Of a stretch of 37,188 nt of DNA, positions 9,411 to 16,184 are shown piece after piece (position 1 is the stretch's first letter; each line of letters starts with the position of its first letter). A model generated the notes under the pieces. The model had not been told where the DNA came from and ran no database searches. It saw only the letters and a program-made list of their open reading frames with translations. Source of the DNA: CAZBBB01 sp964490005 (lineage in GTDB: Bacteria; Planctomycetota; B15-G4); contig CAZBBB010000026.1 in NCBI GenBank assembly GCA_964490005.1, forward strand, positions 1 to 37,188. Reading direction: 5' to 3'. The position numbers were made by a program, and so were the translations under genes.

Positions 9411-11492
9411 TCAACCGCCCGTCGTCGTGATCGCGGCCGCGCTGGGCGCGAGCAGGAGCACGCGCGCCGTGGCGGTGACGGTCACCGGGCTGCTCGTCGC
9501 CTGCGGCATGTCGATCGAGACCGTGCCGCCGGTGGCGTGCCAGGTCACGTTCTCGTTGTGCGCGTCGAAGCCGCTGCCGGCGTCGAAGTGCAACATGCCG
9601 TCGACGTCCGCGCGCACGATCCACAGGTCCTGATCGGGCAGGGGCGTCCCGGGATTCGCCGAGGCCGTGAAACCCCAGGCCACCAGGCCGTCGTCGAGCG
9701 CCAGCACGCCGGCCGACGTCTCCTCGGCCGCGCCGATCAGGCTCTTCCACCAGACCACCGAACCGCCGTCGTCGATCAGCGCCAGCCAGGCGTCGCGGCT
9801 CGCGCCGCTGCCGTGATGGCCGGCGACCAGCGTCCCGCCTTCGACCGGCGAGAGGCCCGTGATGACGTCGTTGTCGATCGCCGCGTCGGCCCCGAGGTAG
9901 CTCGCCGACCAGCGCAGGGACCCGTCGGACTCGAAGGTCGCCAGCCAGCCGCGGAAGTCGGGCGCTTCGTTGTCGAGTCCGCCCGTCACGATCGAGCCGT
10001 CGAGCGCCTCGACCAGCGGCCCGGCCGTCTGCAGCGGGATTGCGCCCGTGACCTTGGCCCAGAGCAGTCCGCCGACCGCATCGAACCGCGCGAGCAGCAG
10101 ATTCGTGTTGCCCAGGCCGGCGCCGACATCCGTGTAGGTGATCGTCGCGCTCAGCAGGAAGTCGCCGTTGGCGGCCTCGATCAGGCGCGCGGCGTGCGCC
10201 GTGCTCGCCGCCGTGCCGAAGGACAGCTCGACGGCCCAGAGCACGGCGCCGGAAGCATCGAGCCGCGTCAGCACCGGCCGGCTGCCGGCGGGCACGATCG
10301 TCGTGGCGGTCCCCAGCAGCGCCAACCCGCCGTCGGACGTCGCCACCATGTCGGCCAGCTTGAAGATCGCCGCGCCGGACTTGGCGTACCCGAGATGCCA
10401 GACGCTCGTACCCGCGGCGTCGAAGCGATCGACGCGCGCCTGTCCCGTCGCGATGGCGTTGCCGGCGAGCACGAGCCCGCCGTCGGCATGCGCCACGACG
10501 GCCGCCGGAATCTGCTCGTGTCCGAGCAGCGCCTCGCCGCGCCGCTCGCTCAGCACGAGGCCGACGGCATCGAGTTCCGCGAGCCAGGGCCGGCTGCCGC
10601 TCGTGCGACCGGCCACGACCAGACCCTCGCCGCGCGGCACGATCGCCGCGACCTGCTCGGTCAGTCCGAAGTCGGCCACCATGGACCAGCGCGTCGGCGC
10701 GAGCCCCGTGCTCAGCGGGCCGTCGGCCTGCGCGATGTCGAAGCTGACGAGCGGGAAGTAGACCGGGAGGAAGGCGCCGGCGCCGTAGTAACCGGCGAAG
10801 GCCGAGACCCAGCCGTCGATCTCCCACCACGGATCGCCGAGCGGGTCGACGCCCAGGTCGAAACCCATCGTGGCGCCGGTGACCGGCCCGCCGACGTTGA
10901 TGCCGTTGTAGACCACCTGGAAGACCATCGCGACGGTGGTCGAGACCGAGAGCGCGGCCGTGCTCGCGCCGCTCACGATCGGGGCCGCGACCCGGCTGAT
11001 GAGCTGCGGCGTGTCGGCCGCGCCGGCCAGCGTCCCGCCGATGTCGATCTCGACCTGGGCGTCGAGTTCCTGCACGAAGGCCACGCGCATGCCGCCGACG
11101 GCCTGCCCGCCGATCGCGACGTAGACGGCCGCGAAGGGCTGCACCACGGTCATCGGCCCGACGGGGAAGGGCGGCAGCGGCACGTAGGCGAGCGGCAGCG
11201 TGCCGGAGAAGTCGCCGCTCGCATCGGCCGTCACGTCGAGCGTCACCGCGCCGGTGAAACCCACCACCGCGGACACGCCCTTGGGCTTGCCCGTCGGACC
11301 GAACTCCACGAAGGTCTCGAAGTCCGGCGCGTTCACGGCGGCGTTGCCGTTCACGGTGATCGTGATGCCGCCCGCCCCGGCCAGTTGAAAGTCGTTGAAG
11401 GGCAGATAGACGCCGCGCTCGGAGGTCTGGGCAGGGCTCGGGGCGGCCAGAGGGACGAGCAGGACAAGAGCGGCCAGGGCGGTGCGCAGCAT
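9411..11492 (-). CDS. secreted beta-propeller-like repeat protein
   Basis: The product is 693 residues. It begins with a clear Sec signal peptide (hydrophobic core, then APSPAQT as the likely cleavage region). Residues up to about 270 are a Gly/Val/Thr-rich beta domain I do not recognise. From about 280 on there are some six to eight repeats of roughly 50 residues of the type 'ladGG.vlaG..tG.a.l.RlDa.G.vlW', as in DGGLVLAG and DGGLALLG followed by RLDASGAVLW. Such repeats build beta-propellers and are common in exported proteins of planctomycetes and myxobacteria. The C-terminal ~80 residues are another beta-rich segment. ATG 11492 is favoured over an upstream start because the signal peptide begins there and GGAG lies about 7-8 bases before it. 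No enzymatic motif is seen; function is unknown, perhaps surface binding or adhesion. Confidence 0.75.
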   Translation of the reverse strand: MLRTALAALVLLVPLAAPSPAQTSERGVYLPFNDFQLAGAGGITITVNGNAAVNAPDFETFVEFGPTGKPKGVSAVVGFTGAVTLDVTADASGDFSGTLPLAYVPLPPFPVGPMTVVQPFAAVYVAIGGQAVGGMRVAFVQELDAQVEIDIGGTLAGAADTPQLISRVAAPIVSGASTAALSVSTTVAMVFQVVYNGINVGGPVTGATMGFDLGVDPLGDPWWEIDGWVSAFAGYYGAGAFLPVYFPLVSFDIAQADGPLSTGLAPTRWSMVADFGLTEQVAAIVPRGEGLVVAGRTSGSRPWLAELDAVGLVLSERRGEALLGHEQIPAAVVAHADGGLVLAGNAIATGQARVDRFDAAGTSVWHLGYAKSGAAIFKLADMVATSDGGLALLGTATTIVPAGSRPVLTRLDASGAVLWAVELSFGTAASTAHAARLIEAANGDFLLSATITYTDVGAGLGNTNLLLARFDAVGGLLWAKVTGAIPLQTAGPLVEALDGSIVTGGLDNEAPDFRGWLATFESDGSLRWSASYLGADAAIDNDVITGLSPVEGGTLVAGHHGSGASRDAWLALIDDGGSVVWWKSLIGAAEETSAGVLALDDGLVAWGFTASANPGTPLPDQDLWIVRADVDGMLHFDAGSGFDAHNENVTWHATGGTVSIDMPQATSSPVTVTATARVLLLAPSAAAITTTGG

Positions 11493-11597
11493 GGGATCAC
11501 TCCGGGAGGGGCGCCCCCCGGCAGGGGAGGCGTGACTCACCTCCGTTTGCGCAGACCGGCCGCGGCGCCCGCCAGGAATCCCGGCGGCGGCCCGGCC
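11493..11597 (-). other. spacer between UPF0210 and propeller genes
   Basis: These 105 bases lie between the end of the microcompartment genes and the propeller gene. On the minus strand there is an imperfect inverted repeat (GGAGG and CCTCC around TGAGTCACG, near 11530-11550), but no T-run follows, so it is not a clear Rho-independent terminator. A ribosome site (GGAG) sits just upstream of ATG 11492. It is open whether the propeller and GH2 genes belong to the BMC transcript. Confidence 0.35.
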
Positions 11598-12962
11598 TCA
11601 GTTGCGCATCGAAGTGATCGGCGCGGGCACCTGGCCGCCGCGGCGCGCGAGGACGGCCGAGGACCAGCGGTGCACCGGCATGACCGGCGCGCTGCCGAGC
11701 AGGCCGCCGTACTCGACGAGGTCGCCCTCCTTGCCGCCCGGCACGGGGATGATGCGCACGGCCGTGGTCTTGTTGTTGACCATGCCGATGGCCAGCTCGT
11801 CGCCGATGAGGCAGGCCAGCGTCTCGACCGGGATGTCGCCGGGCACGGCGACCATGTCCATGCCGACCGAACACACGGCGGTCATGGCCTCGAGCTTGTC
11901 GATGCTCAGCGCGCCGACGCGCACGGCGTCGACCATGCCGGCGTCCTCGCTCACGGGGATGAAGGCGCCCGACAGGCCGCCGACATGCGCGGTCGCCATC
12001 GCGCCGCCCTTCTTGACGGCGTCGGTGAGCAGCGCGAGGGCCAGCGTCGTGCCGTGCGTGCCGGTACGCTCGAGGCCGATGAGTTCGAGCACGTCGGCCA
12101 CCGAGTCGCCCTCGGCCGGCGTGGGCGCCAGCGAGAGGTCGACGATGCCGAAGGGCACGCCGAGCCGCGTGGCGACTTCGCGCCCGACGAGCTCGCCCAT
12201 GCGCGTGATCTTGAAGGCCGTGCGCTTGACGACCTCGGCCACGGTGTCGAGATCGGCCTGCGGGCCGAGGACCGCCAGCGCGTGGCGCACGGCGCCGGGC
12301 CCCGAGACGCCGCAGTGCAGCACGACGTCGCCCTCGCCGGTGCCGAGATTGGCGCCCGCGACGAAGGGGTTGTCCTCGACCATGTTGCAGAAGACGACGA
12401 GCTTGGCGCAGCCGATGCCGCCGCGGTCGGCCGTGCGCTCGGCCGTGGCCTTGATGACGCGCGCCATGGTCAGCACGGCGTCCATGTTGATGCCGGCGCG
12501 CGTGCTGCCGAGGTTGATGCTCGCGCAGACGCGCTGCGTGACGGCGAGCGCCTCGGGGATGGACGCCATGAGCCGGCGGTCGCTGCGCGTGGCGGCCTTC
12601 TGCACGTAGGCCGTGAAGCCGCCGATGAAGTCCACGCCGCAGGCCTCGCCGGCCTCGTCGAGGGCGCGCGCGATCGGCACGTAGTCGTCCTCGGGGCAGG
12701 CGGCGGCGACGAGCGCGATGGGCGTGACCGCGATGCGCTTGTTCACGATCGGGATGCCGAACTCGGCCTCGACCGCGCGCGCCGTCGGCACGAGCGGCCC
12801 GGCCACGGCGATCAGCTTCTCCTTGATGCGCGCCGCGACGGCCGCCACCGGGCCGCCCGCGCAGTCGAGCAGGTTGATGCCCAGCGTCGTCGTGCGGATG
12901 TCCAGATTCTCGACCTGGAGCATGCGCAGCGTCTGCAGGATCTCGTCGTGCGCGAGGGTCAT
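11598..12962 (-). CDS. UPF0210 (DUF711, 'PFL family') protein
   Basis: The product is 454 residues, full length for UPF0210. Nearly every block I remember from Firmicute members is present: NLDIRTTTLGINLLDC, IPIVNKRIAVTPI, GVDFIGGF, STRAGINM, VEDNPF, the GVSGPG turn, VDLSLAPTPAEGDSVA, GTHGTTLALALL, HVGGLSGAFIPVSED, and NNKTTAVRI plus GGLLGSAPVM at the C-terminus. The biochemical function of the family is unknown. Its nickname reflects a pyruvate-formate-lyase-like fold, yet I see no C-terminal glycyl-radical motif. In many genomes it follows a small UPF0237 ACT protein. Here too the ACT gene lies directly upstream (16-base gap), but both sit at the end of a microcompartment operon. No extra terminal peptide for encapsulation is evident. 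It may be the missing BMC enzyme or an amino-acid-responsive partner; both are inference. Confidence 0.9.
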   Translation of the reverse strand: MTLAHDEILQTLRMLQVENLDIRTTTLGINLLDCAGGPVAAVAARIKEKLIAVAGPLVPTARAVEAEFGIPIVNKRIAVTPIALVAAACPEDDYVPIARALDEAGEACGVDFIGGFTAYVQKAATRSDRRLMASIPEALAVTQRVCASINLGSTRAGINMDAVLTMARVIKATAERTADRGGIGCAKLVVFCNMVEDNPFVAGANLGTGEGDVVLHCGVSGPGAVRHALAVLGPQADLDTVAEVVKRTAFKITRMGELVGREVATRLGVPFGIVDLSLAPTPAEGDSVADVLELIGLERTGTHGTTLALALLTDAVKKGGAMATAHVGGLSGAFIPVSEDAGMVDAVRVGALSIDKLEAMTAVCSVGMDMVAVPGDIPVETLACLIGDELAIGMVNNKTTAVRIIPVPGGKEGDLVEYGGLLGSAPVMPVHRWSSAVLARRGGQVPAPITSMRN

Positions 12963-12978
12963 GGCCGCGCGCCGCGCA

Positions 12979-13494
12979 TCAGTCGAGCCGGTGCATGGCC
13001 GTGAAGACGCGCTCGTCGATCACGGTCACGACGTAGTCGGCCGGCTTGCTCAGCGCGAGCAGCGCGTCGCGGAAGGCCGCGAAGCTCTGGCCGCTGGCGC
13101 CGATGTCCACGACCAGGATGGCGTTGAAGTAGCCGCCCGTGATGCGCTGGCTGACGTCCTGGATGTCGCCGCCGAGCTGCCCCACCGCGCTCGACAGCTC
13201 GGCCAGGATGCGCGGCCGGTTGACGCCGACCGCCGAGACGATCAGCGTGCCGCGCGCGCCGCCCGCGACGAAGGGCGCGGCCGCGGCGCTCCGCGCGAAG
13301 GCGACGTCGGCGCCGGGATGGCGGCCGGCCGAGACCTCGCGCGAAGGGCCCTCGGCCGTCTCGACGAGCTGCACGCCGCGGCGCAGCGCCAGTTCGCGCG
13401 CGGGCGCCGTGAGCGTGGTGTTCCCGTCGATCACGAGCTGCGCGCCGTTCGGCAGCGCGGCGATGTCGTCGGCGGTCAGGATGCGGCGCGCCAT
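12979..13494 (-). CDS. EutQ/EutT-N-like module fused to UPF0237-type ACT domain
   Basis: The product is 171 residues in two parts. Residues 4-46 (ILTADDI ... LTAPARELALRRGVQLVE) resemble the short N-terminal region of the microcompartment proteins EutQ and EutT as I remember them, and match the N-terminus of the upstream neighbour. Residues about 82-171 form an ACT domain of the UPF0237 type (VGVNRPRILAELSSAV, DIQDVSQRI, ending VFTAMHRLD), the usual small partner of UPF0210. An Ala/Gly-rich linker joins them. UPF0237 proteins are normally about 90 residues with no such extension. ACT domains bind amino acids or related small ligands. ATG 13494 starts 2 bases after the previous stop, indicating coupling; a longer open frame upstream is a shadow of the Cys-rich gene. 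It probably senses a ligand or tethers UPF0210 to the compartment (inference). Confidence 0.82.
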   Translation of the reverse strand: MARRILTADDIAALPNGAQLVIDGNTTLTAPARELALRRGVQLVETAEGPSREVSAGRHPGADVAFARSAAAAPFVAGGARGTLIVSAVGVNRPRILAELSSAVGQLGGDIQDVSQRITGGYFNAILVVDIGASGQSFAAFRDALLALSKPADYVVTVIDERVFTAMHRLD

Positions 13495-13496
13495 GC

Positions 13497-13904
13497 TCAA
13501 CGCCCCGGCCGCCGCGCGCGCTGCATCTGGCCCGGGCCCGTGGCCGGCAGCGCCGAGACCTGCCGCCCGCCCTCGATGCGCACGAGCCACAGGCCGTCGG
13601 CGAGCTGCCCGAGCCGCGCGGCGTGACTGCCGGCTACGCGGCCGTTCGGCGCCGCGGCGCCGCCCGCGCGCGGACACTCGGCATTCGTGCAGCCGCTGCA
13701 TCCGGCCGAGCCGCAGTTCGCGCAGGCCGCGCCGCCGCACGACGCCGTCTCACGCGCGGCGGCTCCCGCCTCGACGACCTCGATGCCGAGGCGCTGCGCG
13801 CGATCGCGCGCGCTGGGCGTGATGAGCGTCTCGCCGTCGAGCACGATGCGCCGGCCGCAGCGGCCCTCCTGCACGTCGCGATCGGTGATCAGCTGCTTGC
13901 TCAC
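13497..13904 (-). CDS. Cys-rich small protein with EutQ/EutT-N-like module
   Basis: The product is 135 residues. Residues 4-45 (LITDRDV ... ITPSARDRAQRLGIEVVE) are the same short module found in the next gene and in EutQ/EutT N-termini. Residues 56-77 hold six cysteines with regular spacing: C56-x4-C61-x2-C64-x4-C69-x2-C72-x4-C77, plus Cys16 in the first module. Such spacing could bind zinc or an Fe-S cluster; it is not a textbook ferredoxin motif. The tail (about 95-135) is basic at its end and unrecognised. GTG 13904 forms a GTGA overlap with the BMC-T stop, supporting this start. Its place among shell genes suggests a compartment-linked redox, metal or scaffold role. I know no named family for the whole protein. 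Confidence 0.75.
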   Translation of the reverse strand: MSKQLITDRDVQEGRCGRRIVLDGETLITPSARDRAQRLGIEVVEAGAAARETASCGGAACANCGSAGCSGCTNAECPRAGGAAAPNGRVAGSHAARLGQLADGLWLVRIEGGRQVSALPATGPGQMQRARRPGR

Positions 13905-14476
13905 AGGCCGAGCACTCCCGCCAGGTCGGCGTGCGGGCGCGGGATCACGACCGAGCGCACGAGCAGCCCGGCGCGCGAGGCCTCGGCCGCGCCGGCCTCG
14001 GTGGCGCTCGTCACGTCGTCGACCGCGCCGGTGAAGCTCACCACGCTCTTGCCGCCGATGCCCGCCGCGAGCTGCAGCGAGACGAGGTGGATCGACGCGA
14101 TCTTGGCGGCGATGTCGGCCGCGCGGACCGTGCTCGCGACGCTGAGCGTCTCGAGGATGCCCACGGCGTCGAGCTGCGCGACGCGCGGCGCGGCGCCCTG
14201 CGCGAGCGCGAGCAGCGTCGGCTCGACGTTGGGGATGAAGAGCTCGTCGATGAGCGCCTCGGCGCCGACCTCGGCCCCGCGCCGCAGCGCCGAGCCGACC
14301 TCCTCGACGGCGCCGGTGAAGAGCACGATGAACTTTCCCGGCGAGACGGAGCGCGCCTGCAGCAGCGAGACGCTGGCCTCCTTGCGCAGCGCGTCGGTCG
14401 CCTCCAGGCCGGTCGCGATGCTGGCGAACTCCAGCAGCGCGATGCAGGGGCCGGGGCCGCCGACGAGCGCGCTCAT
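13901..14476 (-). CDS. tandem-domain BMC shell protein, PduT-like (BMC-T)
   Basis: The product is 191 residues with two BMC domains, so it forms a pseudohexameric trimer tile of the shell. It aligns along its length with PduT: ALLEFASIATGLEATDAL, SPGKF, LIDELFIPNV, then a second domain VGILETLSVAS, GIGGKS, and the closing SVVIPRPH. In PduT the residue before PGKF is Cys38, which binds a [4Fe-4S] cluster at the pore; here it is Ser45, so that cluster is not expected. The ATG overlaps the preceding BMC-P stop in ATGA. A standard single-stack BMC-T is the best call. The role of its pore is unknown. Confidence 0.92.
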   Translation of the reverse strand: MSALVGGPGPCIALLEFASIATGLEATDALRKEASVSLLQARSVSPGKFIVLFTGAVEEVGSALRRGAEVGAEALIDELFIPNVEPTLLALAQGAAPRVAQLDAVGILETLSVASTVRAADIAAKIASIHLVSLQLAAGIGGKSVVSFTGAVDDVTSATEAGAAEASRAGLLVRSVVIPRPHADLAGVLGL

Positions 14477-14787
14477 GCGGGCAACCTCTCGCCGCCCGCG
14501 CCGAGCTCGAAGACCGAGCCGTCGTCGAGGCTGATGCTGTCCACGATGCCGACCACGGCGACCTGCCAGGCGAGGTCCTGGCTGCCGAGCACGGTGCGCG
14601 CCGCGCGGCCGAAGGCCACCAGCACGGTCTCGCCGATGCCGGCGCCGATCACGTCGCCCGCGACGACCAGCTCCTGGCTCTCGCGCTCGCCGGTCGTGAA
14701 GGGCCGCACGAGCAGCATGCGGATGCCGGTGAGCGAGTCGGCCTTGCGGGTCGACCAGACGTTGCCGACGACGCGCCCGAGCAGCAT
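14473..14787 (-). CDS. BMC-P pentameric vertex protein (EutN/CcmL family)
   Basis: The product is 104 residues, typical of EutN/CcmL proteins that form pentamers capping the icosahedral vertices. The family pattern is clear: MLLGRVVGNVWSTRK at the start, LLVRP, then DVIGAGIGETVLVAFGRAAR and a closing VGIVDSI. It follows the other BMC-P gene after 4 bases and overlaps the BMC-T start. It differs enough from its neighbour that the two are old paralogues rather than a recent duplication. Haliangium-type shells also carry several BMC-P proteins. Confidence 0.92.
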   Translation of the reverse strand: MLLGRVVGNVWSTRKADSLTGIRMLLVRPFTTGERESQELVVAGDVIGAGIGETVLVAFGRAARTVLGSQDLAWQVAVVGIVDSISLDDGSVFELGAGGERLPA

Positions 14788-14791
14788 CGCG

Positions 14792-15082
14792 TCAGGCCAG
14801 CTCGGGGCCGGAGGAATCGTCGACGACGGCGACCACCGCCGCCTCGACCGCGATGTCGTGGCCGCGTCCGAGCGCGGTGCGGCCCGCGCGGCCGTAGGCC
14901 ACGATGACCTCGTCGCCCACGCCCGCGTCGACGGCGTCGGCCGCGACGACCAGGCCCTGCTTCTTGCCGCCGCGGGTGCGGTCGGCGACTTCGTGCGGGT
15001 CGACGAGCAGCAGCTTGAAGCCGGCGAGCGTGTCGTGCCGGCGCGTGGCCCAGACCTCGCCGATGACGCGCCCCTTGAACAT
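14792..15082 (-). CDS. BMC-P pentameric vertex protein (EutN/CcmL family)
   Basis: The product is 96 residues. It carries the EutN/CcmL pattern: MFKGRVIGEVWATRR, LLLVDP, DAVDAGVGDEVIVAYGRAGR and the closing VVAVVDD. ATG 15082 shares one base with the stop of the upstream BMC-T gene (TGATG), which decides this start; the longer open frame upstream lies antisense-free but inside the BMC-T gene and lacks homology. A segment around residues 28-41 (HEVADRTRGGKK) is longer and more charged than in the next BMC-P protein. It caps shell vertices. Confidence 0.92.
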   Translation of the reverse strand: MFKGRVIGEVWATRRHDTLAGFKLLLVDPHEVADRTRGGKKQGLVVAADAVDAGVGDEVIVAYGRAGRTALGRGHDIAVEAAVVAVVDDSSGPELA

Positions 15083-15711
15083 CAGCCGCGCCCCTCGTTG
15101 GGCCTGCCGGCGATGTCGCCGAGCGTCTTCTCGATGGCCGCCACCGCCTCGCGGATGTGGCTCTCGGTGCCGCCGAGCTGCAGCCGCCCGAAGGCGCCGT
15201 AGGGCTGCAGGTGGATGAGCTTGATCGGCGCGGCCTTCTCGGCCTCGTTGGCGGCGATCGTCACCCACGCGGCCGGATGCACCTCGAGGATGTAGAGCGT
15301 CTCGCCGCCGAGCAGCATCATGCCCTGACGGTTGCGGTTGATCAGCATCGACTGGTAGTCGTCGATGCCCGTGATGACCTCGCTGGTCATGATCTTCGGC
15401 TGCAGCCGGTCGCTCTCGCCCACCTCGAGGAAGCGCAGGATCTGCCGCCCCGCCTCGAGCACCTCGGCCTGGCTCTCGTGGTGCACCTCGAGCAGGCCGA
15501 AGCTGCGCTCGACGACCTGCACCGCGGGCCGCACCGAGGTGGCCTTCAGCGCGATGTCGGTCACGCGGTTGATGGCGATGCCGGGAGCGATCTCGACGTA
15601 GAGGGCCGCCTGCCCGCGCACCGGCAGGTAGCCCTTGGCCGTGCTCGCCACGAAGCTGGCGAACTGCGGCTGCATGCTGTCGAGGAAGGCGTAGGTGCGA
15701 AGCTGGACCAT
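15082..15711 (-). CDS. tandem-domain BMC shell protein, double-stacking type (BMC-T)
   Basis: The product is 209 residues with two permuted BMC domains. It closely matches, from memory, the H. ochraceum BMC-T2/T3 proteins: LRTYAFLDSMQPQ at the start, GYLPVRGQAALYVEIAPG, the INRVTDIALKAT helix, VQVVERSFGLLEVHH, INRNRQGMMLLGG, LEVHPAAWVTIAANEAEKA and QPYGAFGRLQLGG. Those proteins stack as two trimers face to face around a large gated pore, thought to pass bulky metabolites or cofactors. The start ATG has no obvious Shine-Dalgarno; 89 non-coding bases separate it from BMC-H. It is likely the main port of this shell (inference). Confidence 0.92.
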   Translation of the reverse strand: MVQLRTYAFLDSMQPQFASFVASTAKGYLPVRGQAALYVEIAPGIAINRVTDIALKATSVRPAVQVVERSFGLLEVHHESQAEVLEAGRQILRFLEVGESDRLQPKIMTSEVITGIDDYQSMLINRNRQGMMLLGGETLYILEVHPAAWVTIAANEAEKAAPIKLIHLQPYGAFGRLQLGGTESHIREAVAAIEKTLGDIAGRPNEGRG

Positions 15712-15800
15712 GGGGACGGCCGGGAACGGGAAGCGGAGGACGGCCCGCGCGCGGCGGACCGGCGGTCAGGGCGGGTCGGGCGCGGCGCGCGCCGCGGCGA

Positions 15801-16094
15801 CTACTCTTCGGAGACCGCCGACGGCTGCGGCAGGATCGACTCGACCTCGCTGTGCGGACGCGGGATCACGTGCACCGAGACGAGTTCGCCCACGCGCTTG
15901 GCGGCCGCGGCGCCGGCGTCCGTGGCGGCCTTCACCGCGCCGACCTCGCCGCGCACCATCACGGTCACGTAGCCGCCGCCGATGCGCTCCTTGCCGATGA
16001 GGGTCACCTTCGCGGCCTTCACCATGGCGTCGGCGGCCTCGATGCTGCCGACGAGGCCCTTCGTCTCGATCATGCCCAATGCGATCTGGCTCAT
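15801..16094 (-). CDS. BMC-H hexameric shell protein
   Basis: The product is 97 residues, a single BMC (Pfam PF00936-type) domain that forms the hexagonal facets. Family blocks are ALGMIETKGLVGSIEAADAM, the pore loop ERIGGGYVTV (IGGG at residues 38-41), and the closing VHVIPRPH. After residue 82 there is a short acidic/Pro tail. GGAG lies about 11-14 bases before the ATG. It is the only BMC-H in the window and so presumably the bulk tile of the shell. A 90-base gap separates it from the aldehyde dehydrogenase gene. Confidence 0.95.
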   Translation of the reverse strand: MSQIALGMIETKGLVGSIEAADAMVKAAKVTLIGKERIGGGYVTVMVRGEVGAVKAATDAGAAAAKRVGELVSVHVIPRPHSEVESILPQPSAVSEE

Positions 16095-16184
16095 GTTGCT
16101 TCGTTCTCCGCCGGCGCGCGCGCCGGGCTCTTGCGGGATGGAATCGTCAGGGGATCAACGTCCGGTTGCTTGCGCCGTGCGCGC

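Noticed and set aside
5590..10830. Open frame of 1746 codons on the minus strand in another phase
   Set aside because: Out-of-frame shadow of the GH2 and propeller genes; Arg/Ala-rich without motifs.
11598..12962. UPF0210 as a glycyl radical enzyme
   Set aside because: No C-terminal glycyl-radical motif and no activating radical-SAM enzyme in the window; the family nickname alone is not evidence.
5877..13004. Open frame of 2375 codons on the plus strand across the GH2, propeller and UPF0210 genes
   Set aside because: It is antisense to three genes with clear homology, its translation is low-complexity Arg/Ala/Gly/His-rich, and long empty frames are expected at this GC level.
13495..13740. 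Longer start for the ACT protein
   Set aside because: The added segment is an Arg-rich shadow of the Cys-rich gene; ATG 13494 follows the previous stop by 2 bases.
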